A program made the translations under genes and the position numbers. Of a DNA stretch of 64,000 bases, positions 1 to 8,275 are shown one piece after another. The DNA is from MAG-120531 sp963934855 (GTDB taxonomy: Bacteria; Bacteroidota; Bacteroidia; Flavobacteriales; Flavobacteriaceae). The notes beneath the pieces were generated by a model that had not been told where the DNA came from, did no database searches, and saw nothing but the letters and a program-made list of their open reading frames with translations. The stretch's first letter is position 1. Each line of letters begins with the position of its first letter. The stretch is from contig CAWWAC010000007.1 of NCBI GenBank assembly GCA_963934855.1, positions 10,925 through 74,924 of the forward strand. The letters run 5' to 3'.

Positions 1-456
1 AGATTTGGACTTATCTTAGCCATAGCAGCCATGTGTATAGCCCCTATGATTGCCAATGCAGGTACTTTATTTGATTACCTACAAGAAGTAAACGGAATTT
101 ACAGCATTCCTATTCTAACTGTAATTTTTGTAGGTTATACCACAAAAAGAGTTCCAGCCATAGCAGCCAAAATTGGTGTGATTTCTGGTTCAGTCCTTTA
201 TATCTTTAGCCAATTTATTTTACAGCCTATGGTGACAGAGTACGGAGGCACCTACCCACACTACTTAGACGTTATGGCCATACTATTCTTACTCAATACT
301 GTGATTATGCTCCTTATTGGAAAATTAAAACCCATGGACACCCCTTATGAGTTAAGCTACACCAAACAGGTAGACATTCTTCCTTTCCAATACGTGAAAC
401 AAGTAGGACTAGGAATATGCGTCTTAGTTATTGGCGTGTATATTTACTTTGCATAA
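1..456 (+). CDS. Sodium:solute symporter (SSS family), C-terminal part
   Basis: The reading frame is open from base 1, so the gene starts before the window; only the last 151 residues are visible. They form about four strongly hydrophobic helices separated by short charged loops, ending in a final membrane span right at the C-terminus. The pattern, including the loop with TTKRVPAIAAK and the late segment KPMDTPYELSYTKQVDILP, fits the end of SGLT-like sodium/sugar symporters of the SSS family in the inner membrane. The substrate cannot be told from this part. A strong terminator follows 31 bases after the stop, so this is the last gene of its transcript. Confidence 0.75.
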   Translation, partial: RFGLILAIAAMCIAPMIANAGTLFDYLQEVNGIYSIPILTVIFVGYTTKRVPAIAAKIGVISGSVLYIFSQFILQPMVTEYGGTYPHYLDVMAILFLLNTVIMLLIGKLKPMDTPYELSYTKQVDILPFQYVKQVGLGICVLVIGVYIYFA

Positions 457-487
457 TATACTACAACCAAATAAACCATTTATAGGC

Positions 488-515
488 AGCGCGGCCAAAA
501 GGCCGCGCTTTTTTT
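488..515 (+). terminator. Intrinsic terminator after the symporter gene
   Basis: A perfect 9-bp GC-rich stem (AGCGCGGCC / GGCCGCGCT) with an AAAA loop is followed by seven T residues. It ends the symporter transcript and separates it from the next gene. Confidence 0.9.
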
Positions 516-564
516 AACGGAGCGTTAAAACAAATTCTAACCTTTGTTTAATATCTTTACCCCT

Positions 565-1209
565 ATGAGTGTTATGAAATTTCTATTTTTATCTGTCTGT
601 TTCCTATTAGGAAGTTCGTGGGCATGGTCTCAAGAAAATAATTCAAAGACTGTTAAAATAGGAGATAAACAAAAAGCAAAGGAGATAGAAAATCCCTTTA
701 AACTACTCCCACCTAACTCCAAAAATCAAAACAAGCTCTTATATCCTATAGGTGAAAGTCTAGAGAAAAATGAAATCCAAATGCTTCCAGACAGAAGCTT
801 GATACAGGCAGGCACCTATCTTAAAATAGACCCAAAAATTAGAGAAAAAGAAAACAAAAATTCAAAAAATTATTTTGGGGACACCAATCTAGGATCCTTT
901 AAGACTGTTTCTAAGTTTGTAGGGGTGGTGTGTAGGGACCATGAATACGTAGACGGAGACCGGGTAAGAATTTATCTAAATGGTGATATCGTAATAGAAA
1001 ACCTATTCCTCACTGCCTCCTTTGTTGGCCTTAATCTAGATCTAAAAGAAGGCTTTAATACACTTATTTTTGAAGCCCTTAACCAAGGCGCTTCTGGGCC
1101 TAATACAGCTCAGGTAAACGTTTATGATGAAAGTGGAGGTCTTATATACCAGAATATTTGGAACCTCTCTACCGGTGCCAGAGGCACCATGGTGATTGTT
1201 AGGGAGTAA
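565..1209 (+). CDS. Secreted protein of unknown function
   Basis: Not recognised beyond being a flavobacterial secreted protein. ATG 565 (or ATG 574, MKFLFLSV) is preferred to the upstream TTG at 544 because the signal peptide begins there: a hydrophobic core to residue 19 then SWAWSQ, typical of signal peptidase I cleavage. Residues 30-110 are Lys/Asn-rich and probably unstructured. The last 100 residues look like a beta-rich domain (YVDGDRVRIYLNG, then KEGFNTLIFEALNQG and TAQVNVYDE), compatible with an Ig-like or carbohydrate-binding fold. It converges on the acylase gene with only 3 bases between the stops and no visible terminator. Confidence 0.6.
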   Translation: MSVMKFLFLSVCFLLGSSWAWSQENNSKTVKIGDKQKAKEIENPFKLLPPNSKNQNKLLYPIGESLEKNEIQMLPDRSLIQAGTYLKIDPKIREKENKNSKNYFGDTNLGSFKTVSKFVGVVCRDHEYVDGDRVRIYLNGDIVIENLFLTASFVGLNLDLKEGFNTLIFEALNQGASGPNTAQVNVYDESGGLIYQNIWNLSTGARGTMVIVRE

Positions 1210-1212
1210 GGG

Positions 1213-3393
1213 TTATTCTCCCGGATGATAGGTCTTTTGAGCGTCTTTTAAGACTTCCTCTTTGTAAAACAAAACCTTTTTAAACTGCTGGTCTGCATAA
1301 GGCTGCGCCTGATCACTAAAATGTGGAGAACTAGGATCTCCACTCTGTCCACCGGCCAAAATACTCTTGGCCTCTAATTTCTCTCCAAAAGAAACTACTG
1401 CTACAAAACTATTCCCTCTAGTCCCGTATATTTTTTTTGTATTGTTGGTGTAACGTGCGCCAAAGGCGGCCAATGCGCCCCATCTTCCAGAAGCCATCCC
1501 TATAGGAATACTTGGCAAGCTATCGTTAAAGGCCTGCCTAGAGTTTCCATTAAGTCTTTGGTACCTATTAATGTCTCCCCAAGGGGTGTTCCAGGTTCCA
1601 AAATCTTTATTCATTTGTGCCAGAGTCTCCCTAAAAACTTGAATCTTTTCCATGTCTGGAGACTCATTTCCAAAATAAGTCATAAGTTCCATGTCTGAAA
1701 GTTGGGTCTCTTTTGTCGGCTTTTGCCCAGTAGCTCCGTAATGCGTGCCATAGAAATGGGCTAAGGACATGCCTACAGCGTCTTTTGAGCTGGTAAAATC
1801 CCAAGTCCTAAGCACCTCAATAGCAGCTTTTAATTCAATATCTGGTTTACTAGTAGCGTCATAAGCCTTTACAAGTCCAGGGATAAGGACTTCAAAAGCG
1901 GGTAAAAATGGATCATGAGCCAGTGTAATAAGACCATCTAAGTCTATGGGTTCCATTTTACTGAGTAAGGAGATAGCGTGAACCCCTCTAAAGTTCTCTT
2001 GATCTATAGACATATAAACAGGGTAGTCTTCCTTCTTAGGACTGTACTGCAATGCAGCTGTGAATGGTGTAGAATTACAATTTTGTAACCATCCATTAGC
2101 AGGATTTAAAATTAGTATATTCTCATCTACCGTGTGTAAACCTTGCCAATCTGTGGCAGGATCACTTCCGTTTACCGCCTTTGTAAAATCAAAACGGGAG
2201 TCTCTCTTAGGAACAAAATTCCCGTGAAAATATGCAATATTTCCCTCTGCATCACCATAGACCGTATTGTTGGAAGAATTAGTTCTTAAATCCATCATTG
2301 CTTTAAAACCCTTGTAGTTAGACTGCTTGGTCCTGCTATAAGACTGTTCCAATGCTGTAACAGGATCCCACATCATGGCAGAAGCTACCCATTGGTCATC
2401 TTCCATATGAGTAATAGGCCCGTGATGCGTTCTGTAAGTAGGAAATGCTTTTTGCTGTAAAATTCCCTTTTCATCTTTATATGCCAAGCTAACTGTATCT
2501 GTCTTTACAAGCCTTTCTTCTGTTCCATAGCGGTAGTAAAGGCTATCTCCCTTTTTAAAAATAGTTTCTAAATACTCATCCATCACGTCTGTGTATGTAG
2601 AGGTATGCATCCAACCTGTTTTCTCATTAAAACCCTGGTAAACAAAAAACTGACCCCAAGTCACTGCCCCGTATGCATTTAAACCTTCTTTGGAATTAAC
2701 ATGTACCTCTCCCCTAAAAAAGAAAGAAGTATGTGGGTTTATAAGCAGCAGGGCAGCGCCATTTTTAGTGCGCTTGCCGCTAATGGCTATGCCATTAGAA
2801 CCAGCTGGCTCTGCTGCTTCCTGCACCCTTGCAATGGCCAGCAGCTCTTCTGTGGGAAGGGCCGCTCCACTCTCATAAAATGCAGCTATTTTTTTTGTAG
2901 AAATACGTTCAATATCTCCGCCAATAGACCCCTCACTAAAATACATCGGCATCCATGGCTCAAAATGAGTCAATAATTTAGGTTGTACCTCTGGGTAGAT
3001 CTCTAAATAATAATTGACCGCGTCTGCAAAAGCCACACAAAGCGTCTTAATATGTTCAGGCGCTGCCTGGTAGCGCTCTTGCGCCTGCTCTGTGGTCATA
3101 AATAGCTTAGCCCTCAAATCTGAATATATAGCAGCCTCCCCTTCTACTTCTGCTAGGCGGCCTATGGCCAAAATATAATTGTCTTCTATTCTGGCAAAAT
3201 CATCTTCACATTGAGCGAAAAGCAATCCAAATACAGCATCTGCATCTGTCTCTCCGTAAATATGCGGCACACCATAAGAGTCTCTAATAATTGTGGTTGC
3301 TGCCACGTGCTTGGCCTGCCTTTGTTGTTCTGTAAGGGGAACCGTAGCACATGAAAGAAATAGAAAAACAATTAATGAGAAACAATATTTCAT
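1213..3393 (-). CDS. Penicillin acylase-family lipoprotein (Ntn hydrolase)
   Basis: 726 residues, the usual size of the penicillin/AHL-acylase (S45) family, which hydrolyses amide bonds of acyl compounds after self-cleavage into alpha and beta chains. The N-terminus (MKYCFSLIVFLFLSC) is a lipoprotein signal with the lipid-bearing cysteine at residue 15, so the enzyme should sit on a membrane facing the periplasm. The expected beta-chain start is Ser199 in GSNGIAISGKRTKNG, closely like the SNxIA start of AHL acylases; the typical N-terminal IIRDSYGVPHIYG is also present. The substrate is unknown: an acyl-homoserine lactone, a cyclic lipopeptide, or another acyl amide are all possible. The gene stands alone on its strand. 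Confidence 0.85.
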   Translation of the reverse strand: MKYCFSLIVFLFLSCATVPLTEQQRQAKHVAATTIIRDSYGVPHIYGETDADAVFGLLFAQCEDDFARIEDNYILAIGRLAEVEGEAAIYSDLRAKLFMTTEQAQERYQAAPEHIKTLCVAFADAVNYYLEIYPEVQPKLLTHFEPWMPMYFSEGSIGGDIERISTKKIAAFYESGAALPTEELLAIARVQEAAEPAGSNGIAISGKRTKNGAALLLINPHTSFFFRGEVHVNSKEGLNAYGAVTWGQFFVYQGFNEKTGWMHTSTYTDVMDEYLETIFKKGDSLYYRYGTEERLVKTDTVSLAYKDEKGILQQKAFPTYRTHHGPITHMEDDQWVASAMMWDPVTALEQSYSRTKQSNYKGFKAMMDLRTNSSNNTVYGDAEGNIAYFHGNFVPKRDSRFDFTKAVNGSDPATDWQGLHTVDENILILNPANGWLQNCNSTPFTAALQYSPKKEDYPVYMSIDQENFRGVHAISLLSKMEPIDLDGLITLAHDPFLPAFEVLIPGLVKAYDATSKPDIELKAAIEVLRTWDFTSSKDAVGMSLAHFYGTHYGATGQKPTKETQLSDMELMTYFGNESPDMEKIQVFRETLAQMNKDFGTWNTPWGDINRYQRLNGNSRQAFNDSLPSIPIGMASGRWGALAAFGARYTNNTKKIYGTRGNSFVAVVSFGEKLEAKSILAGGQSGDPSSPHFSDQAQPYADQQFKKVLFYKEEVLKDAQKTYHPGE

Positions 3394-3442
3394 TATGAAA
3401 GGGTATTATGGTTAATAAGGTTTTTTATAAAACATGAATTAG

Positions 3443-3464
3443 AAAGGTACAAAAAAGTACCTTT
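3443..3464. promoter_or_regulatory. Perfect inverted repeat over the ABC exporter promoter
   Basis: AAAGGTAC and GTACCTTT form an 8-bp perfect inverted repeat around six A residues. The right arm contains most of the -7 box TACCTTTG at 3458-3465, so a dimeric protein bound here would cover the promoter of the gene at 3480. Operator function is an inference. Confidence 0.4.
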
Positions 3465-3465
3465 G
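3458..3465 (+). promoter_or_regulatory. Bacteroidota -7 promoter element (ABC exporter)
   Basis: TACCTTTG matches TAnnTTTG exactly and lies 14 bases before the start codon at 3480, giving a very short leader. Confidence 0.65.
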
Positions 3466-3479
3466 CACATATATGTTAA

Positions 3480-5246
3480 ATGACTATGAATCAAAATAAA
3501 ATAGCTAAAACCACAAAACCAAAAGTATCTATCTTAACCGCCTTCACTACTATTATCTGGCCCAGGAGAAAAATGGTTTTAATTGGCTTGCTTCTTATAG
3601 TAATAAGTAAAGCAGCTAGTTTTGTAGCGCCTCTTTCTCTTAAAGTTTTAATGGATGAAATTATTCCAAACAAGGAATTAGACCGCTTAAAAATACTGGT
3701 TCTTGTTGTGGCATTATCCATATTGGTTCAATCCATCACTTCTTTTTTACTTACTAAAATTCTCAGTGTCCAAGCCCAATACCTCATTGCAGAACTCAGG
3801 GCACAGGTACAAAAAAAAATCCTAGGTCTACCTATTAGGTTCTTTGACAACACCAAATCTGGGGCTTTGGTCTCTAGAATTATGACAGATGTAGAAGGGG
3901 TTAGAAACCTCATTGGAACAGGATTGGTACAACTGGTTGGTGGGACTATTACGGCTGTAGTCTCCCTAGTGCTGTTGCTCCAAATAAGTGTGTCTATGAC
4001 CGTTTTCACCTTAATTCCGTTGGCTATTTTTGCCGTAATAGCCCTAAAGGCATTTAAAATTATTAGGCCTATTTTCAGGGCCCGTGGAAAAATAAACGCA
4101 GAAGTCACAGGTCGTCTTACAGAAACCCTAGGAGGGATTAGGGTGATAAAAGGCTTTAATGCAGCCAGCCAAGAGGCAAAAGTATTTGAAGAAGGAGTAC
4201 ACGAACTCTTTGTAAATGTAAAAAAGAGTCTAACAGCTACTGCATTTATGACCTCTTCTGCTACCTTTTTATTAGGCTTAGCTACTACGGGAATTATGGG
4301 AATTGGAGGCTATAAAATTATGATGGAAAACCTAAGCCTGGGAGAATTCTTAAGTTTTACTTTTTTATTAGGTCTCATGGTAGCGCCCATTGTTCAGATG
4401 AGTAATATTGGAAGCCAACTCACAGAAGCGTTAGCAGGCTTAGACAGAACAGAAGAGCTCATGAATGAAGTTGCAGAATCTGACGACCCCAACAGACATA
4501 TAGAATTAGGCCTTATAAAAGGAGCCATAAGTTTTAAGCAGGTTTCATTTGCTTATGAAGAAGACAAGGACGTCATTCACGAAATTAGCTTTGACGCCTT
4601 GGCAGGAGAAACCATTGCACTGGTGGGAAGTTCAGGGTCTGGAAAATCTACGATTGCAGGATTGGTTGCTACATTTATTAACCCAGACCAAGGCCAAATT
4701 CTCCTAGACGGTAAACCTTTAGATGAAATTACACTAGACAGCTACAGAAAACATTTGGGAGTGGTCCTCCAAGATGAATTCCTCTTTGAGGGAACTATTA
4801 GAGAAAATATTTTATATGCCAGGCCTGGAGCTTCTGAAAAGGCACTTACAGATGCTGTAAAAGCAGCCTATGTAAATGAGTTTACAGACCGCTTTGAAAA
4901 CGGCTTAGATACGCTCATTGGAGAACGAGGTGTAAAACTTTCCGGAGGACAGCGCCAGAGAATTGCTATAGCTAGAGCGGTACTAGCCAACCCAAGTATT
5001 CTTATTTTAGATGAAGCCACCTCTAATCTAGATACAGAAAGTGAGGCGCTCATTCAAAAAAGTTTGGCCACTCTCACAGAAGGCAGAACTACCTTTGTAA
5101 TTGCCCACAGACTTAGCACCATTAGAAAAGCCCATAAAATTTTAGTGATAGAAGGGGGAAGAATTGTAGAAGAAGGTACCCATGACCAACTCATTACTAG
5201 TCAAGGAAGGTATTATGAACTATTTACTTACCAAGCCAAAATTTAA
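3480..5246 (+). CDS. ABC exporter half-transporter (MsbA-like)
   Basis: 588 residues, a full ABC half-transporter that should work as a homodimer in the inner membrane, exporting lipids or hydrophobic compounds with ATP. The membrane domain covers residues 25-320 with six hydrophobic segments. The nucleotide-binding domain follows: Walker A GSSGSGKST (383-391), signature LSGGQ (487-491), Walker B ILILDEAT (507-514) and the switch histidine in IAHRLST. The order TMD-NBD and close resemblance to MsbA suggest lipid or LPS-core flipping, but multidrug export is equally possible. ATG 3480 and ATG 3486 are both usable starts. It is monocistronic. Confidence 0.85.
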   Translation: MTMNQNKIAKTTKPKVSILTAFTTIIWPRRKMVLIGLLLIVISKAASFVAPLSLKVLMDEIIPNKELDRLKILVLVVALSILVQSITSFLLTKILSVQAQYLIAELRAQVQKKILGLPIRFFDNTKSGALVSRIMTDVEGVRNLIGTGLVQLVGGTITAVVSLVLLLQISVSMTVFTLIPLAIFAVIALKAFKIIRPIFRARGKINAEVTGRLTETLGGIRVIKGFNAASQEAKVFEEGVHELFVNVKKSLTATAFMTSSATFLLGLATTGIMGIGGYKIMMENLSLGEFLSFTFLLGLMVAPIVQMSNIGSQLTEALAGLDRTEELMNEVAESDDPNRHIELGLIKGAISFKQVSFAYEEDKDVIHEISFDALAGETIALVGSSGSGKSTIAGLVATFINPDQGQILLDGKPLDEITLDSYRKHLGVVLQDEFLFEGTIRENILYARPGASEKALTDAVKAAYVNEFTDRFENGLDTLIGERGVKLSGGQRQRIAIARAVLANPSILILDEATSNLDTESEALIQKSLATLTEGRTTFVIAHRLSTIRKAHKILVIEGGRIVEEGTHDQLITSQGRYYELFTYQAKI

Positions 5247-5261
5247 ATATATGATCATTTA

Positions 5262-5594
5262 TTAATCTTGAGGGGCTAATTGTACTGTAAGACCTTCTAG
5301 TTTTTCTGTTATAGGGATTTGGCAGCTCAGGCGACTGTTATCTTTTGTGTGATTGGCCTCAAATAACATAACTTCTTCTTCATCTGAAATTTCTGGCAAT
5401 TCGTGAACAGAAGTCACATAGCATTGGCAAGAAGCACACATGGCCATGCCACCACAAATACCAATACTACCTTCAGGAGCCAGCTCATAAGAGCGCACCA
5501 GTTCCATAAGGTTCATATTCATATCTGTAGGAGCCAAAACTTTATGGGAAACCCCTTCTCTGTCTACAATGGTAATCTGAATATCTTGAGGCAT
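5262..5594 (-). CDS. 2Fe-2S ferredoxin (adrenodoxin type)
   Basis: 111 residues from ATG 5594 (a TTG nine bases upstream overlaps the preceding gene's stop and is less likely). Four cysteines bind a [2Fe-2S] cluster in the adrenodoxin arrangement: three in CGGMAMCASCQC and a fourth in RLSCQ near the C-terminus; note an extra cysteine in the first cluster motif. It carries single electrons in the cytoplasm. It starts one base after the stop of the ferredoxin-NADP reductase gene, so the two are co-transcribed and the reductase is the obvious electron donor. The receiver may be Fe-S assembly, served by the next genes on this strand. Confidence 0.85.
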   Translation of the reverse strand: MPQDIQITIVDREGVSHKVLAPTDMNMNLMELVRSYELAPEGSIGICGGMAMCASCQCYVTSVHELPEISDEEEVMLFEANHTKDNSRLSCQIPITEKLEGLTVQLAPQD

Positions 5595-5595
5595 T

Positions 5596-6651
5596 TTATT
5601 CAATTTTTTTAACTACCGCTTTAGGAGCTTCTTTCTTAGAGCCGTCAAAGCCAATAACACCGCCTACTGTGGTATATTTCATCACATAACGCTTGTCTGG
5701 GAAAATACGCCCGTATGCACTTTGGCACATCAGGGTGGCCTCATGAAAACCACATAAAATTAATTTTAGTTTTCCAGGATAGGTATTGACATCCCCAATG
5801 GCATAAACACCTGGGATATTAGTCATATAATCTAGGGTATTATCTACTTTAATAGCATTCTTTTCAATCTCAAAACCCCAACTAGCAATAGGTCCTAATT
5901 TAGGTGACAAACCAAAAAGCGGGATAAAGGCATCTACCTCTTTTATAATAGTTTCTCCTCCGTCTATAGCAATTTCTAAGGCGCTTAACTGCTGTGCTCC
6001 AATGACTCCTACTACCTCTGCTGGTGTAATAAGCTGGATTTTACCTTTGTTTTTTAAATCTTGTACCTTTTCTACAGAGTCTAGGGCGCCTCTAAATTCA
6101 TTTCTTCTGTGTACCAGCGTTACCTCAGAAGCCACATTTGCTAAGAAAATACACCAGTCCAAAGCTGAGTCACCCCCACCAGAAATAAGTACTTTTTTAT
6201 CTCTATACACCTCAGGATCTTTAATCATATAGGCCAAACCATTGTTTTCAAAGCGCTCAATGCCAGCTATCAGTGGTTTTTTAGGCTCAAAGCTTCCCAA
6301 GCCTCCAGCTATAGCCACCACCTTAGCATGGTGTGCAGTTCCCTTATCTGTAGTTACAAGAAAAGTGCCGTCTTCTTGTTTTTCTATAGTTTCTGCTCGC
6401 TCACCCAAGGTAAACCCAGGGACAAAAGGTTTAATTTGTTCCATGAGGTTGTCTACTAAGTCTCCTGCCAATACTTCTGGGAAACCAGGAATATCATAAA
6501 TAGGTTTTTTAGGATACAATTCTGAAAGTTGGCCACCTGGCACAGCTAAAGCATCAATAATATGACATTTTAATTTGAGTAATCCCGCTTCAAAAACGGC
6601 AAAAAGACCAGTAGGTCCAGCACCAATAATAAGTATATCTGTTTTAATCAT
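5596..6651 (-). CDS. Ferredoxin-NADP(+) reductase, thioredoxin-reductase-like
   Basis: 351 residues of the thioredoxin-reductase fold: FAD-binding GAGPTGL at residues 10-16, the PGGQLSELYP segment, and a second dinucleotide site GGGDSALDW for NADPH. The CxxC redox pair of true thioredoxin reductases is absent, which marks the YumC-type ferredoxin/flavodoxin-NADP reductases. The C-terminal GDVNTYPGKLKLI region closes the FAD site. It probably moves electrons from NADPH to the ferredoxin encoded one base downstream. The operon has a clear promoter at 6711-6718. Confidence 0.85.
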   Translation of the reverse strand: MIKTDILIIGAGPTGLFAVFEAGLLKLKCHIIDALAVPGGQLSELYPKKPIYDIPGFPEVLAGDLVDNLMEQIKPFVPGFTLGERAETIEKQEDGTFLVTTDKGTAHHAKVVAIAGGLGSFEPKKPLIAGIERFENNGLAYMIKDPEVYRDKKVLISGGGDSALDWCIFLANVASEVTLVHRRNEFRGALDSVEKVQDLKNKGKIQLITPAEVVGVIGAQQLSALEIAIDGGETIIKEVDAFIPLFGLSPKLGPIASWGFEIEKNAIKVDNTLDYMTNIPGVYAIGDVNTYPGKLKLILCGFHEATLMCQSAYGRIFPDKRYVMKYTTVGGVIGFDGSKKEAPKAVVKKIE

Positions 6652-6710
6652 AGCAGTGTTAAAAACAAGCCAAGCAAGCTCGGTAATTTACAAGGTGGTT
6701 TTTGTTGCTC

Positions 6711-6718
6711 CAAAGTTA
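6711..6718 (-). promoter_or_regulatory. -7 promoter element of the reductase-ferredoxin operon
   Basis: On the minus strand TAACTTTG matches TAnnTTTG exactly, about 60 bases before the reductase start at 6651. It lies just after the end of the NifU-type gene, so the redox pair can be transcribed on its own. Confidence 0.6.
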
Positions 6719-6757
6719 AAGAGTCACCATGACATTTGTCAGTTTAATCAAAAAAAA

Positions 6758-7000
6758 TTAAGCCTCTACGTTAATCACCTCCTCTATTTGGGGGGCATAT
6801 TTTTTAATAGTCATTTCTACTCCACTCTTAAGGGTCATTTGGTTTACAGAACAGCCCACACAAGCCCCCATAAGCTTTACCTTTACCCTAGTGCCTTCTT
6901 CTATGCTTTCTAAAGAAATATCACCCCCATCTGATTGTAAAAAGGGCCTAATTTCTTCTAAGGCTTTTTCTACTTGAATTTTTAATGCATCTGCGGTCAT
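6758..7000 (-). CDS. NifU C-terminal-type Fe-S scaffold protein
   Basis: 80 residues consisting only of the NifU C-terminal (Nfu) domain. The conserved FLQSDGGDISL and GACVGC motifs are present; Cys47 and Cys50 would bridge a [4Fe-4S] cluster between two subunits for handing on to target proteins. It is 54 bases downstream of the Mrp-type Fe-S carrier gene on the same strand, so the two probably work together in late Fe-S cluster delivery. No A-type or SUF genes are in the window. Confidence 0.9.
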   Translation of the reverse strand: MTADALKIQVEKALEEIRPFLQSDGGDISLESIEEGTRVKVKLMGACVGCSVNQMTLKSGVEMTIKKYAPQIEEVINVEA

Positions 7001-7054
7001 AAGCGTTCATTTTAGCTAAGAAAATGCTTAGTCATTAATAGAGAAAAACTCTCA

Positions 7055-8197
7055 TTATTTCTTTGGTTTTACAGCAGAACAACCTGCCATAGTGGTAATT
7101 TTAATAGCCTCTGTTGGAGGTAAATCTGTATGCCTAGAGACCACTTGAGTCACTACATTTCTAGTGATTTCTTGAAAAGCAGCTTTTAAAGGTCCTGACT
7201 CCTGAAGGGCTGCAGGGCGTCCTACGTCTCCCGATTCTCTAATGCTTTGCACTAAAGGAAGCTCCCCTAAAAAAGGAATCTTCATGTCTGTAGCCAAGTT
7301 TTTAGCTCCTTCTTTGCCAAATATATAATATTTATTTTCTGGCAATTCTTCTGGCGTAAAATAGGCCATATTTTCTACCACACCCAATACAGGAACATTA
7401 ATAGCTTCTTGCATAAACATGGCCACTCCCTTACGGGCATCGGCCAAGGCAACTTCCTGAGGAGTACTCACAATAACAGCGCCTGTAACTGGTAAGGACT
7501 GCATAATGCTCAAGTGAATATCTCCTGTGCCTGGAGGCAGGTCTAGAAGTAAAAAGTCTAATTCTCCCCAGTGGGCGTCAAAAATCATCTGATTTAAGGC
7601 CTTTGCAGCCATTGGACCACGCCAAATAACTGCCTGGTTGGGCTGTGTAAAAAAGCCAATGGAAAGCACCTTTACACCGTAATTCTCTACTGGCTTCATT
7701 TTAGATTTCCCTTCAATAGTTACCGCCAAAGGTTTCTCCAAAGCCACATCAAACATCAAGGGAATAGAGGGGCCATAAATATCTGCATCTAAAATGCCTA
7801 CTTTAAAGCCCATGCCTGCCAAAGTAACAGCCAAATTAGCCGTAACAGTAGATTTTCCAACTCCTCCTTTCCCTGAGGCAATGGCTACAATATTTTGAAT
7901 GCCCGCAATGGGTTTTCCTTTAATTTCATTTGTTTTAGCAGTTGGAGCTGCGTTGACCTTCACGTTTACTGTAATTTTAGCTTTCTCGTATACCTCTGAG
8001 TGAATGATCTTTAAAATCTCCACCTCTGTTTTCTTACGTGCCTGTAAACTAGGGTTGCTTATGGAAATATCCACTGTCACCTCATCTCCAAAAATTTGAA
8101 TGTTGGTCACCGCACCACTTTCTACTAAATTGACTCCTTCTCCCGGAGCACTAATTTTTGATAAAGCCTCTAAAACGTCTGCCTTTTTTATTTGCAT
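7055..8197 (-). CDS. Mrp/NBP35-family Fe-S cluster carrier ATPase
   Basis: 380 residues. An N-terminal DUF59/MIP18-like domain (residues 1-80) precedes the P-loop ATPase with the deviant Walker A GKGGVGKS (109-116) typical of Mrp/ApbC. The family assembles and transfers [4Fe-4S] clusters. Oddly, the usual CxxC after ENMxxF is missing; the sequence there is ENMAYFTPEELPENKYYIFG. I recall the same replacement in other Bacteroidota Mrp proteins, so it is probably a lineage trait. The only late cysteine is in MAGCSAVKPKK at the end. The Nfu gene follows downstream. Confidence 0.85.
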   Translation of the reverse strand: MQIKKADVLEALSKISAPGEGVNLVESGAVTNIQIFGDEVTVDISISNPSLQARKKTEVEILKIIHSEVYEKAKITVNVKVNAAPTAKTNEIKGKPIAGIQNIVAIASGKGGVGKSTVTANLAVTLAGMGFKVGILDADIYGPSIPLMFDVALEKPLAVTIEGKSKMKPVENYGVKVLSIGFFTQPNQAVIWRGPMAAKALNQMIFDAHWGELDFLLLDLPPGTGDIHLSIMQSLPVTGAVIVSTPQEVALADARKGVAMFMQEAINVPVLGVVENMAYFTPEELPENKYYIFGKEGAKNLATDMKIPFLGELPLVQSIRESGDVGRPAALQESGPLKAAFQEITRNVVTQVVSRHTDLPPTEAIKITTMAGCSAVKPKK

Positions 8198-8263
8198 GCT
8201 GGTGTGTTAAGGCCTTGGCCTATGGTATAGGGAAAATACCCTAATTAAACTCATTCTAAATTA

Positions 8264-8271
8264 CAAATATA
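8264..8271 (-). promoter_or_regulatory. -7 promoter element of the mrp-nfu operon
   Basis: TATATTTG on the minus strand, an exact TAnnTTTG match, about 67 bases before the mrp start. The leader between them contains short inverted repeats (GGTAT/ATACC at 8224-8240 and GGCC/GGCC at 8211-8220). Confidence 0.6.
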
Positions 8272-8275
8272 AGGC

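Noticed and set aside
544..565. TTG 544 as the start of the secreted protein
   Set aside because: It would put a polar and aromatic stretch before the signal peptide; ATG 565 or 574 gives a normal signal sequence.
2690..2976. Open frames on the plus strand inside the acylase gene
   Set aside because: They lie opposite a complete, motif-bearing gene and have no family features.
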